5,757 nt of DNA, taken from Caulobacteraceae bacterium. Lineage in GTDB: Bacteria > Pseudomonadota > Alphaproteobacteria > Caulobacterales > Caulobacteraceae. Made by a program: the position numbers and the translations under genes. The notes under the pieces are model-generated. The model had not been told where the DNA came from. It saw nothing but the letters and a program-made list of their open reading frames with translations, and made no database searches. This document shows, piece by piece, positions 1 through 5,757 of this stretch. The stretch lies in the NCBI GenBank assembly GCA_013815405.1, contig JACDGF010000162.1:1-5757 (forward strand), in the 5' to 3' direction. The first letter of the stretch is position 1. Each line of letters begins with the position of its first letter.

Positions 1-67
1 TCCCGCTCCCCATCGCTCATAAACAGCCCTGCCTCGACCATGCATCCCCTCATCCCGCCGCGCCGGG

Positions 68-115
68 AAAGGGGACATTCTAACTTTGGACAAAGGGGAC
101 ATTCCTACTTGGGGC
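68..115. repeat. Two-copy 24-bp imperfect tandem direct repeat
   Basis: Two head-to-tail units, 68-91 and 92-115, share an identical 13-base opening, AAAGGGGACATTC, and match at 20 of 24 positions by hand alignment. Both continue with a CT/CTT-containing tail and end in C. The unit is richer in A and T than the surrounding sequence and lies outside any gene. From memory, similar 'GGGGACATTC' elements occur in pairs in intergenic regions of many Proteobacteria, sometimes near IS200-like/REP-associated transposases. No transposase is present in the window, so that link is inference. It could also be a binding-site pair for a regulator of the downstream acyltransferase gene. Confidence 0.8.
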
Positions 116-150
116 TAACACGGACCGACGGCGCCCTGTTCAGGTTCGCC

Positions 151-175
151 GGAACGGCCTAACCTGTCGGTCGTG
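151..175 (+). promoter_or_regulatory. Candidate EcfG/SigT-type (general stress) promoter
   Basis: GGAAC at 151-155 is followed, after 16 bases, by CGTG at 172-175. The alphaproteobacterial EcfG-family consensus is GGAAC, 16-17 bases, CGTT, so 8 of 9 fixed positions match at an allowed spacing. It lies directly before the acyltransferase gene, and a start about 7-10 bases downstream would leave a leader of only about 10-20 bases before the TTG codon at 199. Short motifs like this also arise by chance in GC-rich DNA. I saw no convincing sigma-70 promoter in 1-198. Confidence 0.3.
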
Positions 176-198
176 GCGCCGGGGGCCGGGGGGCGGGG

Positions 199-1614
199 TT
201 GGTTTTCAACTCACTGACGTTCGTCGTCTTCTTCGCGGTCGTCCTGGCGCTGCATTCCCTGCCGCTGCCCTGGACGACCAAGAAGATCAACCTGCTGGTC
301 GCCAGCTACATCTTCTACGCGGCGTGGAATCCGCCGTTCGTCATCCTGTTGTGGATCTCCACGGTGGTCGACTGGTACGCCGCCCAAGGCCTGGTCCGGT
401 CGGTCGTGCCCTGGCGCCGGCGAAGCTGGATGCTGGCGTCGGTGGTCGCCAATCTGGGCATGCTCGGCTACTTCAAATATGGCCAGTTCCTGCTGGCCAA
501 CTTCACCAGCCTGCTGGCCTTGGCCGGAGTCCACTACCACCCGCCGAAGTACGACATCGTCCTGCCGGTGGGCATCTCCTTCTACACCTTCGCGACCATG
601 TCCTACACCCTGGACGTCTATCTGCGCCGCGCCGCGCCGGCCCGAAATTTCCTCGACTACGCGCTCTTCGTGACCTTCTTCCCCCACCTGGTCGCCGGGC
701 CGATCATGCGGCCCACCGAGCTCGTCCCCCAGTTCGCCGCGCCGCGCCAGGCGAGCCCGCATCAGCTCCGCTTCGGCTTGGCCTTGATGACCTTGGGGCT
801 GTTCGAAAAGGTCGTGCTCGCCGACGGCTTCCTCGCCGGCCCCGCCGAAATGGTCTTCGACGCCGACAAGGCCCCCGGCGCCCTGGACGCCTGGGCCGCG
901 ACCCTGGCGTTCAGCGGCCAGATCTTCTGCGACTTCGCCGGCTATTCGACCACCGCCATCGGCGCCGCCATGTGCCTGGGCTTCGCCCTGCCGGACAATT
1001 TCCGCTTTCCCTATGCGGCGATCGGCTTTTCCGATTTCTGGCGCCGCTGGCACATCACCCTGTCCTCCTGGCTGCGGGACTACCTCTACATCCCGCTCGG
1101 CGGCAATCGGCACGGGGAGTTTCGCGCCTACGCCTCGCTGATGACGACCATGCTGCTGGGCGGCCTGTGGCACGGGGCCAGTTGGACCTTCGTGGTCTGG
1201 GGCGGGCTGCACGGGAGTTATCTGGCGGCCGAGCGCACCCTCCGCTCATGGTTCAAGGCCTGGCGCCCCGGCCCCATGGCGCTCGTCCTCCTGGGGCTGC
1301 TCACCTATGGCCTGGTCAATGTCACCTGGGTCTTCTTCCGCGCCAAGACCTTCGGCAAGGCGGTGGACGTGCTGGGCGGCATGTGGGGGTTCAACGCCGG
1401 GGCCGCGCCGATCCTGGCTTCGGTCTATCTCATCACCACGGCGGTCATCGTCGCGGTGCTGGTCATGACCCACTGGCTGATGCGCGATCGGACCCTCGAA
1501 GCGGTCGTCGCGCGGACGCCGGCGGCCGTGATCACGGCGGCGTGGACCCTGATGGCCTTCGCCATCGTCATCGAGCACGGGACGGGCAATGCCTTCATCT
1601 ACTTCCAGTTCTAG
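199..1614 (+). CDS. MBOAT-family membrane-bound O-acyltransferase (AlgI/PatA class)
   Basis: A 471-residue polytopic inner-membrane protein of the usual length for the AlgI-type MBOAT family. It probably moves acyl (most often acetyl) groups across the membrane to modify an extracytoplasmic polysaccharide. Visible family landmarks are an N-terminal 'MVFNSLTF' opening, SFYTF (127-131), FPHLVAGP (161-168), the DFWRRWHITLSSWLRDYLY block (279-297, His285), IPLGGNR (298-304), and GLWHGASW followed by GGLHG. These last two carry His325 and His338, His338 being the likely invariant catalytic histidine. The protein ends in the family's typical 'FIYFQF'. About 10 hydrophobic stretches cover most of its length. 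The TTG at 199 is the only sensible start: an in-frame TAA lies at 160-162, no ATG or GTG falls between, and family members begin with this same peptide. A G-rich tract (188-198) precedes it. The next gene overlaps its 3' end, so the two are probably co-transcribed. The glycan substrate is not identifiable here. Confidence 0.93.
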   Translation: MVFNSLTFVVFFAVVLALHSLPLPWTTKKINLLVASYIFYAAWNPPFVILLWISTVVDWYAAQGLVRSVVPWRRRSWMLASVVANLGMLGYFKYGQFLLANFTSLLALAGVHYHPPKYDIVLPVGISFYTFATMSYTLDVYLRRAAPARNFLDYALFVTFFPHLVAGPIMRPTELVPQFAAPRQASPHQLRFGLALMTLGLFEKVVLADGFLAGPAEMVFDADKAPGALDAWAATLAFSGQIFCDFAGYSTTAIGAAMCLGFALPDNFRFPYAAIGFSDFWRRWHITLSSWLRDYLYIPLGGNRHGEFRAYASLMTTMLLGGLWHGASWTFVVWGGLHGSYLAAERTLRSWFKAWRPGPMALVLLGLLTYGLVNVTWVFFRAKTFGKAVDVLGGMWGFNAGAAPILASVYLITTAVIVAVLVMTHWLMRDRTLEAVVARTPAAVITAAWTLMAFAIVIEHGTGNAFIYFQF

Positions 1615-2737
1615 GCGGCTCACGGCGGCGGATCGGCCGGGCGTGGCCCAGCCGGTGCCGGTGCGCGACGTGCCGGCAAGGCCCTGGCGCGTCATGTTCG
1701 CCGTTGCCCTCACTCTGACCGTGCTGCTTTGGGCCGGCTGGGAGTGGCGGATGCGCCGGCTCGAACTTAGCCCCGGCGACCGGAGCGACGGCGCTTCGAC
1801 ATGGGCCGAGCAGAGGCGGCGCATCGATACCGAAACCATCCCGATCGCTATCATCGGCGACTCGCGCATCCTCTTCGACACCGACCTCGACCGATTCCAA
1901 GCCCTGACCGGCGTTCGGCCGGTGCAGCTCGCCCTTGCCGGCACGAACGCGCGCCCGTTCCTCGAAGACCTCGCCGACGATCCCCGCTTCAAGGGCCTCC
2001 TCATCGTCGGAATCGCCGAGACGTCCTACTTCCGGGATGAGGTCGGACTGCAGAAGGACGCCCTCGCGCGCTACCACTACGAATCGCCGGCCCAGCGAGC
2101 CTCTTTTCTGTTGCATCGCGCCTTGGAGCGCGAGGTCGCCTTTCTCGAAGACAACTACCGCCTCAGCAAGCTCATCGCCCGGCTCGATCCCGGCTGGCGC
2201 GCCGGCGTCAAGGGCCCCTATGACGATGTCTGGAAGATCGCCCAGCACGGCGACGGACGCCAGACCTGGCTTTGGCCCCGCATTGAACACGACCCCTATC
2301 TGCGCGGCCACGCTCGCGCCGCCTGGCATCGCTTTGCGGGCATACCAGTAACCAACGCCATCATCGCCATGACTTTCAGCCGGACCCGCGACGCGGTCGC
2401 CAAGATCCGCTCTCGCGGCGGCGATGTGGTCTTCCTGCGCCCGCCCTCGGCGTCGCTGGTTCGCATCAATGAAGAGCGCCGCCTGCCCCGCGCGGCGGGC
2501 TGGGGCCGGCTTCTCGCCGCCGCCAGGGTGCGCGGCGTCCATTTCGACGACGAGCCGGCGATGCAGGGCCTGGTGATCCCGGAATTTTCGCACCTGACCC
2601 GCGCCTGCGCGACGGTGTTCACCGACGCCTATGTCCGCCGCTTGGCCCAGATCACGCCGCGCATTCGCCTGCGCGCCGGCGCGCCGCCGCCGCTTGCGCC
2701 GCGCGACTGTGGCGGAGGATCGAGTCCGCCTACATAG
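1589..2737 (+). CDS. Membrane-anchored SGNH-fold protein, MBOAT partner (putative glycan acyltransferase/esterase)
   Basis: A 382-residue protein with a polar N-terminus (1-34), one transmembrane segment at about 35-53 (VMFAVALTLTVLLWAGWEW) and a soluble domain presumably in the periplasm. The domain has SGNH/GDSL landmarks in order: IIGDSR with nucleophile candidate Ser92 (G90-D91-S92), LAGTN with Asn120 (oxyanion block), and PEFSHL with His335 near the C-terminus. The residue three before this His is Glu332, not the usual Asp. MBOAT proteins commonly pair with SGNH proteins (AlgI with AlgJ/AlgX, PatA with PatB, WssH with WssI), which fits transfer or removal of acetyl groups on a glycan. 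The ATG lies inside the upstream gene, a 26-bp overlap, behind a weak GGGA at 1579-1582, suggesting translational coupling. GTG at 1643 or ATG at 1694 are alternative starts; 1694 would begin right at the membrane segment. The last ~20 residues are low-complexity Pro/Gly/Ser. Exact subfamily is not recognised. Confidence 0.85.
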   Translation: MPSSTSSSRRLTAADRPGVAQPVPVRDVPARPWRVMFAVALTLTVLLWAGWEWRMRRLELSPGDRSDGASTWAEQRRRIDTETIPIAIIGDSRILFDTDLDRFQALTGVRPVQLALAGTNARPFLEDLADDPRFKGLLIVGIAETSYFRDEVGLQKDALARYHYESPAQRASFLLHRALEREVAFLEDNYRLSKLIARLDPGWRAGVKGPYDDVWKIAQHGDGRQTWLWPRIEHDPYLRGHARAAWHRFAGIPVTNAIIAMTFSRTRDAVAKIRSRGGDVVFLRPPSASLVRINEERRLPRAAGWGRLLAAARVRGVHFDDEPAMQGLVIPEFSHLTRACATVFTDAYVRRLAQITPRIRLRAGAPPPLAPRDCGGGSSPPT

Positions 2738-2756
2738 GTCGTGGGCTGAGGCGTGT

Positions 2757-2784
2757 TTGCTCCAGGCCTCGAAGCCCGTATACA
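2757..2784 (+). promoter_or_regulatory. Candidate promoter and operator of the antitoxin-toxin locus
   Basis: TTGCTC (2757-2762) and TATACA (2779-2784) are separated by 16 bases and resemble sigma-70 -35 and -10 elements (3/6 and 4/6 matches). The -10 sits on the palindrome GTATAC (2778-2783), a plausible half of a ribbon-helix-helix operator, which would let the antitoxin repress its own transcription as is normal for this class. It lies in the 67-bp gap after the SGNH gene. No second clear operator copy is visible. Confidence 0.35.
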
Positions 2785-2793
2785 TCCGCACAC

Positions 2794-2798
2794 AGAAG
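2794..2798 (+). promoter_or_regulatory. Ribosome binding site deciding the antitoxin start
   Basis: AGAAG sits six bases before the GTG at 2805, a normal Shine-Dalgarno spacing. The in-frame ATG at 2799 directly abuts this motif and would have no usable ribosome binding site, so GTG is preferred. Confidence 0.5.
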
Positions 2799-2804
2799 AT
2801 GCTC

Positions 2805-3065
2805 GTGAGTGACAGCACGATTCTGACCGTTCGATTGGCTGCGGGGGTCAAAGACCAGCTCGGCGAGCTGGCGGAGTTGACCCATCGAAGCCGATCCTTC
2901 CTGTCGGGAGAAGCCATCGGCGCCTTCGTCAGGCGAGAGTTGCGGATTGTGGCCGGCATCGAGCGCGGGCGTGAGGATATGCGGAGGGATCGCCTGGTCG
3001 ACCATGACGCCGCCATGGATGAACTGGACGCCGAGATCGACTCGGCGGGGGCCGCGCCCAGTTGA
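2805..3065 (+). CDS. Ribbon-helix-helix (CopG/ParD-like) antitoxin
   Basis: An 86-residue protein from the GTG start. Residues about 4-46 form a ribbon-helix-helix DNA-binding domain: strand STILTVRL (4-11), helix A about 13-25, a THRSRS turn (26-31), and helix B SFLSGEAIGAFVRREL (31-46). The acidic/charged C-terminal half (about 47-80), with 'IERGREDMRRDRLVDHDAAMDELDAEID', is the typical toxin-wrapping tail of ParD-like antitoxins. Such proteins dimerise, bind their own promoter and neutralise a ParE/RelE-fold toxin. The stop codon overlaps the TTG start of the downstream toxin remnant (TTGA, 3062-3065), the normal layout of an antitoxin-toxin operon. A longer reading frame reaches back into the SGNH gene, but those residues are Arg-rich and lack family character; ATG at 2799 would add only two residues. 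The antitoxin looks intact while its toxin is broken. Confidence 0.85.
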   Translation: MSDSTILTVRLAAGVKDQLGELAELTHRSRSFLSGEAIGAFVRRELRIVAGIERGREDMRRDRLVDHDAAMDELDAEIDSAGAAPS

Positions 3066-3327
3066 AGCGGCGGCGGGTCCGGTGGCCTCGCGACGCTCTC
3101 GATGACTTGAAAGCCGCCATCCGCTACATCGCCCCGCGACGATTCGCAAGGCCGGCGTCAGGCTGGGGATGGCGGCAACCGGAAGACCCGGACGCGTCGC
3201 CGGGACCTATGAAAAGGTGCTCGCGCCCCTGCCCTATATTCTCGTCTTCGCCCTGTGGCCTCGGCCGGGCGGCATGGAGGAGATCGTCATCTTGTATGTG
3301 ATTCACGGCGCTCGCGACTGGCCGTGA
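3062..3327 (+). pseudogene. Frameshifted ParE/RelE-superfamily toxin remnant
   Basis: The N-terminal part, in the frame starting at TTG 3062, reads MKRRRVRWPRDALDDLKAAI and continues RYIA, the usual opening helices of a ParE-type toxin. After about 3133 this frame gives unrelated Arg/Ser/Pro-rich sequence, ending at 3301. The matching C-terminal half is in the -1 frame from about 3139: TIRKAGVRLGMAATGRPGRV, then AGTYEKVLAPLPYILVFALW, then EEIVILYVIHGARDWP, with TGA at 3325-3327. Both halves are recognisable, but the segment that should join them, normally around 'DNPxAAxxVA', is missing. A deletion of roughly 30-40 bases whose length is 1 modulo 3 explains both the loss and the shift. Joined, the halves give about 88 residues against roughly 95-100 in the family. 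No slippery heptamer is visible, so programmed frameshifting is unlikely. The product is probably inactive. Confidence 0.82.
3303..3327. terminator. Weak hairpin at the convergent junction, possible bidirectional terminator
   Basis: TCACGGC (3303-3309) and GCCGTGA (3321-3327) are perfect inverted repeats with an 11-base loop containing the palindrome TCGCGA (3312-3317). The hairpin overlaps the last codons of the toxin remnant and begins 11 bases past the mfd stop codon, where terminators for both strands would be expected. Neither strand has a U-run after the stem, so a classical intrinsic terminator is not well supported. Confidence 0.25.
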
Positions 3328-3338
3328 CGGAGGCGGTT

Positions 3339-5757
3339 TCAGCCGAGGGTCGCGCCGGCTTTCGCCAGCCGCGCCAGTTCTCCCAGCACCCGTTCCGCCG
3401 CCGCCAGCCGTTCCGGAGGGGTCTCCCACTCGCCCTTGACCACTACCTTCTGATCCGGGCGGAGACGCCAGGCGGCGGCGTTCTTCTGGATGAAGGCGAC
3501 AAGGCCGGCGGGGTCGGCGAAATGGTCGCCGCGGAAGGCGACCACGGCGCCCTTGGGCCCGACGTCGATCTTGGCCACATTGGCTTCGCGGCACAGGCCC
3601 TTGATCGCGACCACTTTCAGCAGCTGGCCGGCTTCGGCCGGCAGGGGGCCGAAGCGGTCGATCAGCTCGGCGGCGAGGGCTTCGCGGTCGTCGGCCCGTT
3701 CGGCGTCGGAGAGACGCCGGTAGAGGGCGAGACGGACGTTGAGGTCGGGGACATAGGCTTCGGGGATCAGCACCGCCGCGCCGGTGTTGATCTGCGGCGA
3801 CCAGCCTCGGTCGGGCGCGAGGTCTTCATGGCCCGCCGTGGCGCGCAGCTCCGCCACCGCGTCCTCGAGCATCTGCTGGTAAAGCTCGACCCCCACCTCG
3901 CGGATGTGCCCCGATTGCTCCTCGCCCAGCAGATTGCCGCCGCCTCGGATGTCGAGGTCGTGGCTGGCGAGCTGGAAACCGGCGCCCAGGCTGTCCAGGG
4001 ATTGCAGCACCTGGAGGCGCTTTTCCGCTCCGGCGGTGATCGGCTTTTCGAACGGCGTGGTGAGGTAGGCGTAGGCGCGCGCCTTGGCCCGCCCCACCCG
4101 CCCCCGAAGCTGATAGAGTTGAGAGAGGCCGAACATGTCGGCGCGGTGGACGACCAGAGTGTTGGCGGTGGGGATGTCCAGGCCGGACTCGACGATGCTG
4201 GTGGAGAGCAGCACGTCGTAGCGGCCGTCGTAGAAGGCGCTCATGACGTCCTCGAGCTGGGTGGCGGCGAGCTGGCCGTGGCCGACGACGACCTTCACCT
4301 CCGGAACCTGATCGCGCAGGAACTTCGCCAGATCCGGCAGGTCGGCGATGCGCGGGGCGACATAGTAGATCTGGCCCCCGCGATATTTCTCGCGCAGCAG
4401 CGCCTCGCGAATCGAGACCGGATCCCACGGCGTGACGTAGGTCCGCACGGCCAGCCGGTCCACCGGCGGGGTGGCGATGATCGACATCTCGCGGATGCCC
4501 GAGAGCGCCATCTGCAGGGTGCGGGGAATGGGCGTGGCGGTCAGGGTCATCACATGCACCTCGGCTCGCAAGGCCTTGAGCGCCTCCTTGTGCTTGACCC
4601 CGAAGTGCTGCTCCTCGTCGACGATCACCAGACCCAGATCCTTGAACTGGACCTGTTTGGAGAGCACCGCGTGGGTGCCGATGACGATCTCGATTTCACC
4701 CTTCTTCAGGCCCTCGCGCGTATCGGCCGCCTCGGCCGCGGGGACGAGCCTCGACAGGCGCCGCACCCGGACCGGCCAGCCCTGGAAGCGGTCCTGGAAG
4801 GTCGTGAAATGCTGGCGGGCCAGGAGGGTGGTCGGGCAGACGAGGGCCGCCTGGCGACCGCTCATGGCCATGACGAAGGCCGCGCGCAGGGCGACCTCGG
4901 TCTTGCCGAAGCCCACGTCGCCGCAGATCAGGCGGTCCATGGGCTTTCCCGAAGCCAGATCGCCGAGCACGTCGCCGATGGCGTTCAGCTGATCATCGGT
5001 CTCCTCGTAAGGGAAGCGGGCGCAGAACTCGTCGAAGAGGCCATGGGGCGCCTCGACCTCCTCGACGCTGCGGGTGGCCCGCGCCGCGGCGATGGCGATG
5101 AGGCCCGCCGCCATCTCGCGCAACCGCTCCTTGGCCCGAGCCTTGCGCGACTGCCAGGCCGCGCCGCCCAGGCGGTCGAGGGCGACCCCCTCGCTCTCGG
5201 CCCCATAGCGGGTGAGCAGGTCGATGTTTTCCACCGGCAGGTAGAGCTTGGCCTCCGCGGCGTAGTGGAGTTCCAGGCAGTCGTGGGGCGCGCCCATCAC
5301 CTCAAGGGTCCTCAGGCCCTCGTAGCGCCCGATGCCATGATCGACGTGGACCACCAGGTCGCCCGGTGAGAGGGCCGAGGCCTCGGCCAGGAAATTGGCC
5401 GCGCGGCGGCGGCGGCGCGGCCGGGCCAGGCGGTCGCCCAGTATGTCCGTCTCCGAGATCACCGCCAGATCGGGGGTCTCGAACCCGGCCTCGAGAGGCA
5501 GGACCGCGCGGCAAAGCCGTTTGGGATCGGCGGCCTTGGCGGCCTGCCAATAGGGCGCCAGATCGATCCGTTTCAGCCCGTGGTCGGCGAGCATCATCCC
5601 CAGGCGTTCGGACGATCCTTGGGACCACGAGGCGAACAGCACCCGCTTGCCCGCGGCGGTCAGGCGGCGGGCGTGGTCGGCGGTCGCCTCGAACAGGTTG
5701 ACGCTGTCCTGGGCGCGCTCCTGGACGAAGGTGCGACCGGGCTTCGCGCCCAAATCG
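3339..5757 (-). CDS. mfd: Transcription-repair coupling factor Mfd, C-terminal ~805 residues (5' end outside window)
   Basis: Mfd is a cytoplasmic ATP-driven DNA translocase that removes RNA polymerase stalled at lesions and recruits UvrA for nucleotide excision repair. Numbering from the codon at 5753-5751: the RNAP-interacting (CarD-like) domain lies at about 127-185 (LSPGDLVVHVDHGIGRYEGL). The motor follows with Walker A GDVGFGKT (278-285, Lys284), motif Ia PTTLLARQH (307-315), Walker B DEEQH (379-383), motif III TATPIPRTL (405-413), STSIVESGLDIP (517-528) and motif VI QLRGRVGR (548-555). The TRG region with LGAGFQLASHDLDIRGGGNL is at 589-608, and the TRCF C-terminal domain at about 660-800. 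Walker A Lys is residue 634 in E. coli, so about 350 residues (UvrB-like and UvrA-binding part) lie upstream, beyond 5757. The frame stays open to the window edge and the TTG at 5753 is internal, not the start. All motor motifs are intact, with no frameshift. Confidence 0.97.
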   Translation of the reverse strand, partial: DLGAKPGRTFVQERAQDSVNLFEATADHARRLTAAGKRVLFASWSQGSSERLGMMLADHGLKRIDLAPYWQAAKAADPKRLCRAVLPLEAGFETPDLAVISETDILGDRLARPRRRRRAANFLAEASALSPGDLVVHVDHGIGRYEGLRTLEVMGAPHDCLELHYAAEAKLYLPVENIDLLTRYGAESEGVALDRLGGAAWQSRKARAKERLREMAAGLIAIAAARATRSVEEVEAPHGLFDEFCARFPYEETDDQLNAIGDVLGDLASGKPMDRLICGDVGFGKTEVALRAAFVMAMSGRQAALVCPTTLLARQHFTTFQDRFQGWPVRVRRLSRLVPAAEAADTREGLKKGEIEIVIGTHAVLSKQVQFKDLGLVIVDEEQHFGVKHKEALKALRAEVHVMTLTATPIPRTLQMALSGIREMSIIATPPVDRLAVRTYVTPWDPVSIREALLREKYRGGQIYYVAPRIADLPDLAKFLRDQVPEVKVVVGHGQLAATQLEDVMSAFYDGRYDVLLSTSIVESGLDIPTANTLVVHRADMFGLSQLYQLRGRVGRAKARAYAYLTTPFEKPITAGAEKRLQVLQSLDSLGAGFQLASHDLDIRGGGNLLGEEQSGHIREVGVELYQQMLEDAVAELRATAGHEDLAPDRGWSPQINTGAAVLIPEAYVPDLNVRLALYRRLSDAERADDREALAAELIDRFGPLPAEAGQLLKVVAIKGLCREANVAKIDVGPKGAVVAFRGDHFADPAGLVAFIQKNAAAWRLRPDQKVVVKGEWETPPERLAAAERVLGELARLAKAGATLG

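Noticed and set aside
50..67. Short CCCG...CGGG inverted repeat before the tandem repeat
   Set aside because: A four-base stem in GC-rich DNA is too weak to support a terminator or structured RNA.
211..1212. A 333-codon open frame on the - strand opposite the MBOAT gene
   Set aside because: Gln/Gly/Glu-rich antisense shadow of a strongly supported membrane protein gene, with no motifs.
324..1718. A 464-codon + strand frame overlapping the MBOAT gene
   Set aside because: Arg/Pro/Leu-rich +1-frame shadow, typical of high-GC genes; no domain recognised.
2671..2684. A perfect 14-base palindrome, GCGCGCCGGCGCGC
   Set aside because: It lies inside the SGNH coding region in a run of Arg/Ala/Gly codons, has no T-run, and such palindromes are common by chance at this GC content.
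2631..2804. N-terminal extension of the antitoxin frame
   Set aside because: Residues before the GTG at 2805 are Arg-rich, overlap the SGNH gene and lack family similarity. A ribosome binding site and the ribbon-helix-helix start favour 2805.
1595..3016. A 473-codon open frame on the - strand
   Set aside because: It runs across the SGNH gene, the intergenic gap and the antitoxin, is low-complexity Arg/Ala-rich, and has no family features. Codon-position GC bias in the + strand genes explains it.
3255..5369. A 704-codon open frame on the + strand antisense to mfd
   Set aside because: It is the mirror of the high-GC mfd coding sequence. The translation is Gly/Arg/Val/Asp-rich with no recognisable domain, while the - strand frame carries every Mfd motif in order.
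1..5757. CRISPR array, tRNA, rRNA or complete insertion sequence
   Set aside because: No regularly spaced repeats beyond the two-copy unit at 68-115, no tRNA-like cloverleaf noticed, and no transposase frame were found by reading.

Overview
The window is a high-GC stretch of what looks like an alphaproteobacterial chromosome. Protein flavour points to the Caulobacterales (Caulobacter/Phenylobacterium-like): a CopG/ParD-type antitoxin beginning 'SDSTILTVRL', a ParE-type remnant ending in 'HGARDWP', and a characteristic MBOAT plus single-pass SGNH pair. This placement is inference from remembered family resemblance, not from a search.

Layout. Bases 1-198 are non-coding. They hold a two-copy 24-bp tandem repeat (68-115) and a possible EcfG-type (general stress response sigma) promoter (151-175). 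Then come two overlapping + strand genes: a membrane-bound O-acyltransferase of the AlgI/PatA class (199-1614, TTG start) and a membrane-anchored SGNH-fold protein (1589-2737). Together they look like a two-gene cassette that carries acyl (probably acetyl) groups across the inner membrane and places them on, or removes them from, an extracytoplasmic glycan. No glycosyltransferase or polymer-synthesis gene is visible, so the substrate cannot be named.

Next is a small toxin-antitoxin locus: an intact ribbon-helix-helix antitoxin (2805-3065) followed, with a TTGA stop/start overlap, by a ParE/RelE-superfamily toxin gene (3062-3327). The toxin gene is broken by a short internal deletion and frameshift near 3133-3139. 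The antitoxin therefore appears to be an orphan whose toxin has decayed.

The right 42% of the window is the 3' part of mfd on the - strand (3339 to beyond 5757), the transcription-repair coupling factor. About 805 C-terminal residues are visible, including the RNA-polymerase-interacting domain, the full helicase motor and the TRCF C-terminal domain. The toxin remnant and mfd converge with only 11 bp between their stop codons.

I see no clearly undescribed system. The points most worth a second look are the decayed toxin beside an intact antitoxin, the tandem 24-bp repeat, the stress-type promoter candidate, and the Glu in place of the usual Asp in the SGNH partner's catalytic His block.
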